Position numbers and translations under genes: made by a program. From Pseudomaricurvus sp033283335 (lineage in GTDB: Bacteria; Pseudomonadota; Gammaproteobacteria; Pseudomonadales; Cellvibrionaceae): a stretch of 64,000 bases of DNA. The notes under the pieces were generated by a model. The model saw only the letters and a program-made list of their open reading frames with translations, ran no database searches and was not told the DNA's origin. The DNA lies in the NCBI GenBank assembly GCA_033283335.1, contig JAWMQP010000007.1:124001-188000 (forward strand), given 5' to 3'. This document shows, piece by piece, positions 53,453 through 61,782 of the stretch; the stretch's first letter is position 1; each line of letters opens with the position of its first letter.

Positions 53453-53773
53453 ATGTACACTTCCTTGCCCATGCACCCATTACGTCATACCCAGACGTTC
53501 AAGCGCTGGCTGCCCCTTATGGTGCTGCTGGTGGTGCTGGCGCAACTGTCGATGGCAGCCCACTGGCACCCGGACAACCACAGCGTCGTGGATTGCGGGC
53601 TGTGCCTGCAACAGGGTGGCAACACGGCTGCGCTCAGTAGCCATCAGCTTTCTTTCGCGTCGCCCGAATCGCCACTGCCACTGATAGAGGAAGAGCCCGC
53701 TCGGCCCATCAGTGCCTACCCTTATAGCGCCCCCATCCGCGCACCCCCTGTCTCTCCACAGTCACGCGCCTGA
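53453..53773 (+). CDS. Small exported Cys/His protein (about 106 aa), upstream of znuD-like receptor
   Basis: One hydrophobic segment near the start (about residues 18-35) forms a signal or anchor. Next comes AAHWHPDNHSVVDCGLCLQQ, with HxH, an isolated His and a CxxC pair, a plausible metal-binding patch; the tail is Pro/Ser/Ala-rich and disordered. It resembles the short DUF2946-type proteins found next to metal receptors. It is the first gene behind the Zur-box candidate. The start codon is uncertain (ATG 53453, ATG 53471 or TTG 53429); none has a strong Shine-Dalgarno site. Confidence 0.65.
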   Translation: MYTSLPMHPLRHTQTFKRWLPLMVLLVVLAQLSMAAHWHPDNHSVVDCGLCLQQGGNTAALSSHQLSFASPESPLPLIEEEPARPISAYPYSAPIRAPPVSPQSRA

Positions 53774-53897
53774 GTCGTCATACGCACACACCTGCGCGAC
53801 CAACACACAACAACACATGACTGACAAGCTCAGAGAAGCCCATTCGGCGGTCCTGTAAGACCGGCCCTTTTCGCTGACATTGCATTTGGAGACACAC

Positions 53898-55970
53898 ATG
53901 AGCATCCGCATTTGCGGGGTTGCCCCCTTGGCTGCGGCCATCATTAGCATTAACACGAGCATTCACACGGCCAACGCTGCCGACGACCTGAACCCCAGAC
54001 ACACACTGGAAGAAGTGGTGGTCAGCGCTTCACCGATTCACAACCAGCACAGCGATAACGCTCGCCCGGTGTCTGTGCTGAATGGCGACGAACTGCGCCG
54101 CAGTGCCGCCGCCACCCTGGCCGACACCCTGACCGGGGAAGTGGGGGTTAGCAGCGCCTCGTTTGGCCCCGGAGTCGGCAATCCGGTGATTCGCGGCCAG
54201 AGTGCCAACCGGGTGAAAGTGCTGCAGGACAACCTCGACACCCTGGATGCCTCCAACACCAGCGCGGATCACGCTAACACCACCGAGCCCCTGCTGGCCG
54301 ACCAGATAGAGATCCTGCGCGGCCCTTCCACTCTGCGCTTTGGCAGCGGTGCGATTGGCGGCGTGGTGAATGTGATCGACAGCCGTATTCCCACCCGGCA
54401 GGCCGACGCCCCTATCAGCGGCGCCGTTGAAACCCGCTATTCCAGTGCCAGTGACGAAAGCGCCAGCGTTTTCCGCCTGGATGGCGGTCTGGGACAGTTC
54501 GCCTGGCACGCCGACGGTTTGTACCGCGATAGCAACGATGTGGAGATCCCAGGCTACAGTAACCTCGAAGAACCGGCAGAAGGTGAAGATGGTTTTATCG
54601 ACAACAGCAACCGCCGCGCCCACGCCTACAGCCTCGGCGGCGCCTGGATCGGTGAGCGGGGCTTTCTCGGCCTCAGCATCAACCAGCAGGAGAATACCTA
54701 TGGCATTCCCACCGGTGCCCATGCGCATCATCACGAGGAGGATGAGCACGAGGAAGATGCATATGAAGAAGATCACGATGAAGAACATGGGGATGAAAGC
54801 GTTCGCATCGACATGGAGCAGACCCGCTACGATCTGAAAGGCGAGCTGCGCGACCCTCTGCCCGGCTTTGAAAAGGCAACCCTGCGCCTGGCCCACAACG
54901 ACTATGAACACATTGAACTGGAAGGCGACGAGGCCGGCACCCGTTACTACAATGACGCCTGGGAAGGTCGCATCGAGTTGATTCACAAACCGGTTAATGG
55001 CTGGCAAGGCGCGTTTGGCCTACAGCAGATGGATCGCGACTACGGCGCCGAGGGCGAGGAAGCCTTTATTCCCGCCATGACCCGGATCCAGAACACCGGT
55101 GTATTCTGGATCGAGGAAAAACACTGGGACCATCAGTGGCTGGAATTCGGATTGCGCCACGAGCGCCAAAGCGTCAACCCCGACAGCGGCCGCAGCCTGG
55201 AGCACGACGCCAACAGCCTGTCGCTCGGGTATCACTGGAGCCTGGCGGATATCCACCAATTCAGTCTGGTCCTGAGTCATGCCGAGCGCGCCCCCAGCAT
55301 GGAAGAGTTGTTGTCCGATGGCGCCCATATCGCCACCCAGACTTACGACCTGGGCGATCGCAAGCTGGACAACGAAACCAGCCAAAACCTGGATCTGGGT
55401 TATGAGTGGAAGCCTCAGGCCCCCGGCCTGGTCAACGATGTGAAAGTGAACCTGTTCTATAACCAGATTGCCGACTACATCTACCAGCACAATACCGGTG
55501 AGGAAGATCATGAGTCGGAAATGATCGTCTATCAATACCAACAACAGGACGCCAACTTCCACGGCCTTGAAGTAGAAACCAATCTCAATTTGAGTGACAA
55601 CTTTAGCCTGCGCCTGTTTGCTGACGCGGTGCGGGCCGAATTCGATCGCGGTGGGGATGTGCCACGCATATCGCCAGATCGGGTTGGTGCTGAACTGAGC
55701 TTTAACCAGCCTAACTGGTACGGCTCACTGCAGGTGATCGAAGCGTTTGACCAGAATCGTGCCGGTGACGGTGAAGAAGCCACCGATGGCTATACCCGCG
55801 TCAATGCGCAAGTGAGTGTGCCGCTGGCCTTCGCCAACAGCGAAAGCCTGTTGTTTGTTCGCGCCGACAACTTGCTCGACGAAGATATCCGCCACTCAAC
55901 GTCGCTGCTGCGAGGCGTGGCACCTGAAGCCGGACGCAGCCTTACCGTTGGCGTTCGCTTTTCTTTTTAA
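53898..55970 (+). CDS. znuD: ZnuD-like TonB-dependent zinc receptor
   Basis: A 690-residue outer-membrane receptor starting at 53898 (GGAG 6 nt upstream; the ATG at 53880 is an unlikely alternative). Signal peptide to about residue 28, TonB-box-like HTLEEVVVSAS, plug (about 50-165; EILRGPSTLRFGSGAIGGVV), barrel ending in VGVRFSF. Residues 274-300 form a His/Asp/Glu-rich extracellular loop (AHAHHHEEDEHEEDAYEEDH within it), as in ZnuD zinc receptors. The upstream Zur-box candidate supports zinc as substrate. The plug also carries Asp/His-rich DASNTSADHANTTEP typical of ZnuD. Confidence 0.88.
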   Translation: MSIRICGVAPLAAAIISINTSIHTANAADDLNPRHTLEEVVVSASPIHNQHSDNARPVSVLNGDELRRSAAATLADTLTGEVGVSSASFGPGVGNPVIRGQSANRVKVLQDNLDTLDASNTSADHANTTEPLLADQIEILRGPSTLRFGSGAIGGVVNVIDSRIPTRQADAPISGAVETRYSSASDESASVFRLDGGLGQFAWHADGLYRDSNDVEIPGYSNLEEPAEGEDGFIDNSNRRAHAYSLGGAWIGERGFLGLSINQQENTYGIPTGAHAHHHEEDEHEEDAYEEDHDEEHGDESVRIDMEQTRYDLKGELRDPLPGFEKATLRLAHNDYEHIELEGDEAGTRYYNDAWEGRIELIHKPVNGWQGAFGLQQMDRDYGAEGEEAFIPAMTRIQNTGVFWIEEKHWDHQWLEFGLRHERQSVNPDSGRSLEHDANSLSLGYHWSLADIHQFSLVLSHAERAPSMEELLSDGAHIATQTYDLGDRKLDNETSQNLDLGYEWKPQAPGLVNDVKVNLFYNQIADYIYQHNTGEEDHESEMIVYQYQQQDANFHGLEVETNLNLSDNFSLRLFADAVRAEFDRGGDVPRISPDRVGAELSFNQPNWYGSLQVIEAFDQNRAGDGEEATDGYTRVNAQVSVPLAFANSESLLFVRADNLLDEDIRHSTSLLRGVAPEAGRSLTVGVRFSF

Positions 55971-56010
55971 AGGTGTCCTTAACAAGGGATGTGACTGACA
56001 ACTGCATCCC

Positions 56011-56051
56011 TTGACCTGGATCAAAACGGTTCGGATCCAGTGGGGTAATCT
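56011..56051 (+). promoter_or_regulatory. FNR/Anr-box promoter (class II-like geometry)
   Basis: TTGAC-CTGG-ATCAA (56011-56024) differs from the FNR consensus TTGAT-N4-ATCAA at one base. The dyad centre is 56017.5; a -10-like TAATCT at 56046-56051 predicts transcription start near 56058, so the box centre is about 41 bp upstream, the spacing of class II FNR-activated promoters. The gene at 56100 is preceded by AAGGAGG. Oxygen-dependent control is inference from this geometry. Confidence 0.65.
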
Positions 56052-56099
56052 ACACTTAACAAGACACCCCACAGATCGTTTGGTCGAAAGGAGGCCATC

Positions 56100-56231
56100 A
56101 TGACCGAAGCCGTTTATGTACCTGCCCTGGGCGCCACCATCAGCATGACAGCCATTCTGGTTGCCGGAGTACTGGCCAGTTTGCTACTTATCTGGGCCGA
56201 CAATCACACCGATCACGGAGACGCGCACTGA
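56100..56231 (+). CDS. 43-residue membrane microprotein
   Basis: The ATG at 56100 follows a perfect AAGGAGG at 5 nt spacing, stronger than almost any other site in this window, which argues that the short frame is translated. The peptide has a short N-terminus (MTEAVYVPALG), one transmembrane helix (about 12-33; ATISMTAILVAGVLASLLLI) and a tail DNHTDHGDAH with three His and three Asp, which could bind a metal. It is transcribed from an FNR-type promoter and followed by tandem repeats and a terminator, making a roughly 300-nt unit of its own. I do not recognise a family; small single-helix subunits of respiratory or metal-transport complexes are the closest general analogy. Confidence 0.75.
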   Translation: MTEAVYVPALGATISMTAILVAGVLASLLLIWADNHTDHGDAH

Positions 56232-56249
56232 CAGATGTTGCTCGGCAGT

Positions 56250-56324
56250 TTGTTCGCTGAAATTTGTTCTCTACTAAAATTTGTTCTCAACTAAATTAGT
56301 TCTCTGCCAAATTTGTTCTCTGTA
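56250..56324. repeat. 16-17-bp imperfect tandem repeats in the microprotein 3' region
   Basis: The core (A)AATTTGTTCTCT recurs with GTTCTC at 56266, 56283, 56299 and 56315, plus a diverged GTTCGC at 56252. Periods are 14, 17, 16 and 16 bp. It lies between the microprotein stop and its terminator, so it would be in the mRNA 3' UTR. Confidence 0.85.
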
Positions 56325-56332
56325 AGTTGCTT

Positions 56333-56361
56333 AGGGCGCTCTTGGGCGCCCTCTTTTTTTT
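56333..56361 (+). terminator. Rho-independent terminator of the microprotein unit
   Basis: AGGGCGC (56333-56339) / GCGCCCT (56346-56352) with a 6-nt loop, then C and a run of T. The minus-strand YbaY-like gene ends 27 bp further on. Confidence 0.88.
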
Positions 56362-56387
56362 CACATGTTTTTCACACATGTTGGCTG

Positions 56388-56864
56388 TCAGCGAATGGCC
56401 GACACAACCACATGAGCCACCGTGCCATGTCCGCGTGTCAGTACCGGATATACACTGGCAGTGCGATAGGCTTTTACCTCGCCACCGCCCTCGCGCTCAA
56501 ACACCGACACACTGATGGAATACTGCATTCGTTCATCGATGTCGGTATCGTCATAGGCGACACTGAAAACAATTGGTACACGCTCAATGTTTTCCAGATG
56601 ACTTTCGCCAAGAACCGTAGCGGCCACATCCTGCCGCGACACATCCAGCAGCAACACTTCCACACGAGTCAATTGGCTCACATCAATGTCGTCGGCAAAA
56701 TTAATGGTCCCGGTAATCATGGATCCCTCCGTTTGAGTAACAGCCGCCGGATCACCACCGCACGACCAGAGTGCCAGCAACACCATCGCAGCTGACAAAA
56801 ATTTCCCAACAGCGCCCAAACAACGAGTCGGATTTGATGGCGTGTGGTTTATGGGTTTGCGCAC
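56388..56864 (-). CDS. YbaY-like lipoprotein (pilotin/YscW-type domain)
   Basis: GTG start at 56864 with GGAGG 7 nt upstream, inside the 3' end of the upstream RetSat-like gene (16-bp overlap). Lipobox LWSC, Cys at about residue 35. The mature domain shows the YbaY pattern: SMITGTINFADDIDVSQLTR, VEVLLLDVSRQDVAATVLGE, VPIVFSVAYDDTDIDERMQY and the end YPVLTRGHGTVAHVVV. Family members are outer-membrane lipoproteins of mostly unknown function. Last gene of the PadR-divergent minus operon. Confidence 0.85.
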   Translation of the reverse strand: MRKPINHTPSNPTRCLGAVGKFLSAAMVLLALWSCGGDPAAVTQTEGSMITGTINFADDIDVSQLTRVEVLLLDVSRQDVAATVLGESHLENIERVPIVFSVAYDDTDIDERMQYSISVSVFEREGGGEVKAYRTASVYPVLTRGHGTVAHVVVSAIR

Positions 56865-58528
56865 TGGCGTTCCTCCAAAGGCGAAGTCGTACTGATTCCA
56901 CTGGCGATTTGTGGAGACTGTAATAAACGTTTGAGGCGCCCCATGCGACGCAAACCGAGCATCCGCATCGTCGTCATCATACCGCCCATCAAACCGCCAC
57001 CGACACCGGCAGTCATTACATCAACGCCGGTAAGATAAAAATTCTTGACCGGGGTTTGCGGATGCAGGAATGGTTGCTGGAAACGCGACACCGGATGACT
57101 CAAACCGTAAATTTCCCCGCGTTCGTGCAGCTGATAAAATTCGGTGGACAAAGGGGTCGACAACTCACAATAGTCCAGCGCCTGACGCAGCTGAGGTCGA
57201 TGCTGGAACAGAATCTCCAACAGCTTTGTCGTCAGCTGTTGTTTGTAGTCTTCATAATCCTGTCCCCGCTGCTGCCAGACTGTACCTTTCCAGGCTTCAA
57301 ACGAATCCATGCTGCTAAACGTGACAATTTCCACGGTCGACTTGCCGGGGTAACGCCGCTCCCAATCCGGGTCTTTGGCGGAGGGAAAGGAAATATACAC
57401 CAGGGGAAATCCGCTATCCGGGTCAGCCGCGTAACGATCCAGATTACCTTCATGATCACCATTCGGGTAAATCCACAGATTGGTGGTATCGAGCCCCAGG
57501 GTGGCGGCATCACCGTGAAAGCCAGCGTACAAACACAGCGAGGCATTGGAGCGTTCAACGGATGTCATCCACCGATCCATGCCGTGCTGCACTCGACTGG
57601 CTTCCGGCAACAGGTGATTCACGCTGTTCATAAAGCCCACATTGCTGACCACCTTGTCAGCCAGGATTTCACTGCCATCTTGCAGGCGAACACCGTAGGC
57701 ACAATTGTTCTTGACCAACACCTGGTCCACTTTGGCGTAGGTAAAAACTTCACCTCCCGTCGCCTGAATGGTGGGAATGATACTGCGGGCGATGGCCGCT
57801 GCGCCGCCCACCGGGTATGCGCCACCCGCCAGGTAGTGTTTGGCTATCAGTGCGTGTATCAGAAACGCAGAGTCCCTCGGTACCTGACCATAATCCCCCC
57901 ACTGACCGGTGAGTACCGCTATCAACTGTTGATTGTCGGTAAGACCTTCCAGCACTTCCCGAGTGGTCTGAAAAAATTCCCGCCTCAACCACAGGGGCCG
58001 CAGACGGTTGTATAGGCGCCCCATCCAGGGTGGCATGGCTTGAGCGGCAAAAAACAGGGGAACCTTGTCATTGATCGCCCGCAGCAAATCCACGTAGGCG
58101 TGAATCGCCTCGGCGTCTTCAGGAAAGCGCCGAATCAGTTCCGCCGTAAAGTGATGCCGGCCCGCCACCAAATCATAGGATTCATCGCCGAGAACAATGC
58201 GGTCGTAGACCGGGTCCATTTCCGCCCACTGCAAACGCCCCTGACTGATGGTGTCAAACAGTCGCCGCAAGGTGGTGTATTCACGATGCACTTCGCCAAT
58301 GTAGTGCACCCCCACGTCCCATTCATAGCCTTCCCGCTCGTAGGCGTGAGTAAAGCCGCCGGCCGTGTAATGCTGTTCCAGCACACACACCTTCTGCCCC
58401 AACAGCGATAGCAGCGCCGCCGTGGTCAAACCACCAATACCAGATCCCACCACCACCACATCGTAGTGGCTGTCAGCCCGTCCCGGACGATAGCGGCGAC
58501 CGGTGCGCACATTTTTCGATGCCGTCAT
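56849..58528 (-). CDS. RetSat/phytoene-dehydrogenase-like FAD oxidoreductase
   Basis: A 559-residue FAD flavoprotein; start at 58528 with AAGGAGA upstream, overlapping the DoxX-like stop by 4 bp (ATGA). The dinucleotide motif VVVVGSGIGGLTTAALLSLL, then LEQHYTAGGFTHAYEREGYE, WDVGVHYIGEV and KVVSNVGFMNSVNHLL match the carotenoid desaturase/retinol-saturase (RetSat) family. The C-terminus HPVSRFQQPFLHPQTPVKNF and LTGVDVMTAGVGGGLMGGMM is the usual end. Such enzymes saturate or desaturate polyenes or related lipids; the substrate here is unknown. Central gene of a three-gene operon. Confidence 0.88.
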   Translation of the reverse strand: MTASKNVRTGRRYRPGRADSHYDVVVVGSGIGGLTTAALLSLLGQKVCVLEQHYTAGGFTHAYEREGYEWDVGVHYIGEVHREYTTLRRLFDTISQGRLQWAEMDPVYDRIVLGDESYDLVAGRHHFTAELIRRFPEDAEAIHAYVDLLRAINDKVPLFFAAQAMPPWMGRLYNRLRPLWLRREFFQTTREVLEGLTDNQQLIAVLTGQWGDYGQVPRDSAFLIHALIAKHYLAGGAYPVGGAAAIARSIIPTIQATGGEVFTYAKVDQVLVKNNCAYGVRLQDGSEILADKVVSNVGFMNSVNHLLPEASRVQHGMDRWMTSVERSNASLCLYAGFHGDAATLGLDTTNLWIYPNGDHEGNLDRYAADPDSGFPLVYISFPSAKDPDWERRYPGKSTVEIVTFSSMDSFEAWKGTVWQQRGQDYEDYKQQLTTKLLEILFQHRPQLRQALDYCELSTPLSTEFYQLHERGEIYGLSHPVSRFQQPFLHPQTPVKNFYLTGVDVMTAGVGGGLMGGMMTTMRMLGLRRMGRLKRLLQSPQIASGISTTSPLEERQCANP

Positions 58529-59130
58529 AATTGCTTCTCCTTGTCCAGCTGTACGGGACACCGGTCCCTGTCAATTACCTGCGGCTGCGCCACATCTCTC
58601 ACACACATGCCTCTCACACACAGGCCGTAAGCCCAGGCAATTAACAGCAGCTGCAACGGTGCTCGAATCCATAAATACACCGGCCCCCACTGATGCCCAC
58701 CCAGACCGACCCCGTGCCAGGCAGCGTAAATGTTGACGGGGAAGAACAGTATAAACACCACTATGGCACAGCGAGCCGCCAGTGTTTGCCAACGAGGTAT
58801 AAAAAGTGCGATTGCAATGGCCAACTCCAGCAGACCACTGGCATACACCAGCAGGGTCCGAGCCGGCAGCCAGGGCGGCAACATCGCCACCATGTCCTGG
58901 GTTTTCACCAGATGACCCAGAAAAAAGTACATAAACGCCACACCCAGCCCCCAGCAGGCGTAACGCTGAACATTGAGAGGCGGTGGTGTTTGACCAGGCA
59001 ATCGCCGCCGGCGTCGGTTGACAGCGTAAGCGACCAGCAAGGGTATGACCAACAGGCTGAGGATCATCAATGGGGTCACCATAGCGGCCTCCGGAAGGAC
59101 ATTGACATAAGAATATGCAACTAATTGCAT
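58525..59130 (-). CDS. DoxX-like membrane protein
   Basis: 201 residues from the ATG at 59130, with AGGAGG 7 nt upstream. The first residues (MQLVAY) are encoded by the left copy of the operator dyad (59114-59131), so repressor binding would overlap the start codon. About four or five membrane helices; WGLGVAFMYFFLGHLVKTQD and YASGLLELAIAIALFIPRWQ are typical of the DoxX-like/DoxD-related membrane proteins, whose partners are often oxidoreductases. It overlaps the RetSat-like gene by 4 bp. Confidence 0.8.
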   Translation of the reverse strand: MQLVAYSYVNVLPEAAMVTPLMILSLLVIPLLVAYAVNRRRRRLPGQTPPPLNVQRYACWGLGVAFMYFFLGHLVKTQDMVAMLPPWLPARTLLVYASGLLELAIAIALFIPRWQTLAARCAIVVFILFFPVNIYAAWHGVGLGGHQWGPVYLWIRAPLQLLLIAWAYGLCVRGMCVRDVAQPQVIDRDRCPVQLDKEKQL

Positions 59131-59132
59131 AA
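59112..59132. promoter_or_regulatory. PadR operator, proximal copy (over the DoxX-like start codon)
   Basis: TATGCAA-CTAA-TTGCATA (59114-59131), a perfect 7-bp dyad, with identical flanking bases 59112-59132 in the second copy. It covers the ATG of the DoxX-like gene. Confidence 0.75.
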
Positions 59133-59164
59133 GACAACCTCCTGAGCATAGACACACCCCTGTC

Positions 59165-59185
59165 AATATGCAACTAATTGCATAA
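59165..59185. promoter_or_regulatory. PadR operator, distal copy (between divergent promoters)
   Basis: TATGCAA-CTAA-TTGCATA (59167-59184) is identical to the copy at 59114-59131. The centres are 53 bp apart, close to five helical turns. A TATACT at 59193-59198 is a plausible -10 for padR, so this operator covers its -35 region. Symmetric TGCA-type dyads fit the PadR family. Confidence 0.78.
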
Positions 59186-59252
59186 TGTGAGTTATACTAA
59201 GTCTGCATTAGCCGGGTCGGTGAATCGCAAACCTAGAAATGAAGGAGGCGCA

Positions 59253-59792
59253 GTGTCCCTTAAGCATGCGGTATTGGCTCTGCTGGAGGCCGAAGAAGGC
59301 AGTGGCTACGATCTGCTGAAGCGGTTTCAGGCCCGCCTGGGTTATTTCTGGAATGCCAGTCACCAACAGATCTATCAACAGTTGAAAAAGATGCATCAAG
59401 AGCGCCTGATAGACTGCGTCGTGGACAGCCAACCCGACAAGCCTGACCGCAAAGTGTATTCCATCACGCCCGAAGGCCACGACGAACTGCTGCGCTGGCT
59501 GCAGCAGCCGATCAAGCCCAATAAAATCAACGACGCCCTGCTGGTCAAACTCTACGCCGGCAAACTCACGCAAGCGTCGCAGCTGCTGGCCGAAATCCGC
59601 CAGCATCGGGAACGCCACGAGTGCACCCTGGCGACGTTTCTGGGAATAGAGAAAGAGTATCTGGCCAGCCCAAGCGCGGAGCAGGTACAACTGCAATTGC
59701 CCTACCTGACCTTGCGACGTGGTATTCTGGGCGAACAGGCCTGGCTTGCCTGGGCCGACGAAGTGGAAGCGGTGCTGTCGCGAATGGGCTAG
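59253..59792 (+). CDS. PadR-family transcriptional regulator
   Basis: The start is a GTG at 59253 with a strong AAGGAGG 4-5 nt upstream; the frame runs upstream through the operator but that part is not protein-like. 179 residues: the winged helix begins VSLKHAVLALLEAEEGSGYD, with HQQIYQQLKKMHQERLIDCV and the wing KPDRKVYSITPEGHDELLRW, followed by a helical C-terminal dimerisation part (RRGILGEQAWLAWADEVEAV). PadR-type repressors release DNA when small aromatic or lipophilic ligands bind. It is divergent from the DoxX/RetSat/YbaY-like operon and followed by an efflux operon, so it probably controls both. Confidence 0.9.
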   Translation: MSLKHAVLALLEAEEGSGYDLLKRFQARLGYFWNASHQQIYQQLKKMHQERLIDCVVDSQPDKPDRKVYSITPEGHDELLRWLQQPIKPNKINDALLVKLYAGKLTQASQLLAEIRQHRERHECTLATFLGIEKEYLASPSAEQVQLQLPYLTLRRGILGEQAWLAWADEVEAVLSRMG

Positions 59793-59845
59793 ACTCGTCA
59801 CTGTTTTCCTCCATATTGACACTCTCACACAACAGGGACGCTTCT

Positions 59846-60823
59846 ATGGCTGCCGCCAAACCTTTGCTGCTGGCCTGTTTCAGTATGCTGCTCCTGGCCT
59901 GCGACAGCCGCACCAGCAATACCGCACTGGGCACCATTGAACGGGATCGTGTCGTCCTCAAAGCCACCGCGACTGAACTCATCACCCAATTGCCGCAGGC
60001 CGAGGGCCAACAGGTGCATGCGGGGGATTTGCTGGTGCAACTGGATCCCCGCCGTCAGCAGGCCCGGGTCGCCCATGCCCAGGCCCAGCTGCTGGAGGCT
60101 GAAGCCCGCTGGGCCGAATTGCGCAGCGGCGCCCGTATTGAAGACATCGACGCCGGCAAAGCTCGCGTGGCGGCCGCCGAGGCCGCACACAATATCGCCG
60201 ACAAAACCTACCAGCGGGCGCTCAAACTGCGCCGCCAGCGACTCAACACGGAAGCGGAGCTGGATCAGGCCCGGGCTCAGCTGGACACAGCCAAAGCCAA
60301 TCTGCAAACGGCCCAGAAGCAGTTGCTGGTCATGACCAACGGCACCCGCCAGGAAGAGTTGGATCAGGCCCAGGCGGCCTTCCATGCCGCGCAGGCAACC
60401 CTGGAACTGGAACAGTATGCCCTCACCGAACTGAGCGTAGTGGCCACCCGCGACGGCTACCTCGACAGCCTGCCCTGGAACCTGGGCGAGCGAGTGGAAG
60501 CTAACAGCGTGGTGGCTATCCTCCTCGCCGACCAGCAGGCGTTCGCGCGCGTGTACGTGCCGGAACCCTGGCGAGCGCGCTTACAGCTGGGCGATCAGCT
60601 CGACATCAAAGTGGACGGTATCGACACGAAGCTGGCCGGTCGCCTGCGCTGGATTGCCCGCGAACCCGCCTTCACCCCCTATTACGCCCTCAACGAACGC
60701 GACCGGGCACGACTGGTGTATCTGGCCGAGGTGGATGTGTTGGATAAAGGCATCGATCTCCCCATAGGCGTGCCGGTGGAAGTGCGACTGAAGAACACTC
60801 GGCCAGAGGATGATCCCCGCTAA
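59846..60823 (+). CDS. HlyD-type membrane fusion lipoprotein
   Basis: The start at 59846 (AGGGA 7 nt upstream) gives 325 residues with a lipobox (LLLAC). Order: first half-lipoyl segment ending VHAGDLLVQLDPRRQQARVA, long alpha-hairpin coiled coil (about 60-170; AQAQLLEAEARWAELRSGAR), second lipoyl part with DGYLDSLPWNLGERVEANSV, and a beta-barrel end (LQLGDQLDIKVDGIDTKLAG). It bridges an inner-membrane ABC pump and an outer-membrane channel. The stop overlaps the ATG of the ABC ATPase gene (TAATG). Confidence 0.9.
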   Translation: MAAAKPLLLACFSMLLLACDSRTSNTALGTIERDRVVLKATATELITQLPQAEGQQVHAGDLLVQLDPRRQQARVAHAQAQLLEAEARWAELRSGARIEDIDAGKARVAAAEAAHNIADKTYQRALKLRRQRLNTEAELDQARAQLDTAKANLQTAQKQLLVMTNGTRQEELDQAQAAFHAAQATLELEQYALTELSVVATRDGYLDSLPWNLGERVEANSVVAILLADQQAFARVYVPEPWRARLQLGDQLDIKVDGIDTKLAGRLRWIAREPAFTPYYALNERDRARLVYLAEVDVLDKGIDLPIGVPVEVRLKNTRPEDDPR

Positions 60824-61782
60824 TGACCCCGGCCTTCACAGGAAGTGATCCACAGACTGATGACAAACCGGCCATCATCGCCGAGGGCCTGACCTGTCGC
60901 TTTGGCGATTTTACGGCGGTCGATCAGGTCTCCCTGTCCGTACCACGGGCGTCTATTTACGGATTTCTTGGACCCAACGGCTGTGGCAAAACCACCACCA
61001 TCCGCATGCTCTGCGGCCTGCTCACTCCCACTGCCGGCAGCGCCCGGGTGCTGGGTCTGCAGGTACCTCAGCAAGCCGAACAGCTGCGCCGGCGCACCGG
61101 CTATATGACGCAGAAATTTTCTCTCTACGAAGACATGTCGGTGCTGGAAAACCTGTCCTTTATTGGTCATATCTACGCCTTTCATGGCCGCAGCCTGCAG
61201 CGTCGCATCGATCAGCAGCTGCACACCTATGGGCTTAGTGACCTGCGCCAGCGCCGCGCTGGTGACATGAGCGGTGGCCAGCGCCAGCGGCTGGGATTGG
61301 CCTGCGCCACGCTGCACCAGCCGGACCTGTTGCTGCTCGACGAGCCCACCTCCTCGGTGGACCCGGAAAACCGCCGCGACTTCTGGGAAAAACTGTTCGA
61401 TCTGTGCGATCAGGGCACCACCATCCTGGTGTCCACCCACTACATGGACGAGGCCGAGCGCTGTCACCAACTGGCCATTCTGGAGGCCGGTCAACTGCGA
61501 GCAGAAGGCGCGCCACAATCGCTGATGGACAACATGGGGGCGCAAGTGGTGGAAGTGTCAGGCGAGCAGTTGCGCCCCATCAAGGATCGTCTGACGGAAC
61601 TGACCGGGGTCAAGTCGGTGGCGCAACAGGGGATGCGCTTGCGGGTCCTGGTCGACAATCGCATAGAGCAACCACAGGACTACCTGCGGCAACAGCTGAG
61701 CGAACTGTGTTTTCACACAGAGCCGGTGCGGCCGAGCCTGGAAGATGTGTTTGTCACCGTCACTGGCACGGGTCGTCAGTAA
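60823..61782 (+). CDS. ABC transporter ATP-binding protein (drug/lipophile export type)
   Basis: 319 residues: Walker A FLGPNGCGKTTTIRMLCG, signature MSGGQRQRLGLA, Walker B LLLLDEPTSSVD, H-loop VSTHYMDEAERC, and a C-terminal DUF4162-like regulatory part. The layout is that of the YbhF/YhiH group of ABC-2 exporters. It overlaps both the HlyD-like gene (TAATG at 60821) and the permease gene (TAATG at 61780), so the three are translationally coupled. Confidence 0.93.
   Translation: MTPAFTGSDPQTDDKPAIIAEGLTCRFGDFTAVDQVSLSVPRASIYGFLGPNGCGKTTTIRMLCGLLTPTAGSARVLGLQVPQQAEQLRRRTGYMTQKFSLYEDMSVLENLSFIGHIYAFHGRSLQRRIDQQLHTYGLSDLRQRRAGDMSGGQRQRLGLACATLHQPDLLLLDEPTSSVDPENRRDFWEKLFDLCDQGTTILVSTHYMDEAERCHQLAILEAGQLRAEGAPQSLMDNMGAQVVEVSGEQLRPIKDRLTELTGVKSVAQQGMRLRVLVDNRIEQPQDYLRQQLSELCFHTEPVRPSLEDVFVTVTGTGRQ

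Noticed and set aside
56313..56795. 160-codon plus-strand frame
   Set aside because: It begins before the terminator at 56333-56361 and runs antisense to the YbaY-like lipoprotein, whose start, lipobox and domain are convincing.
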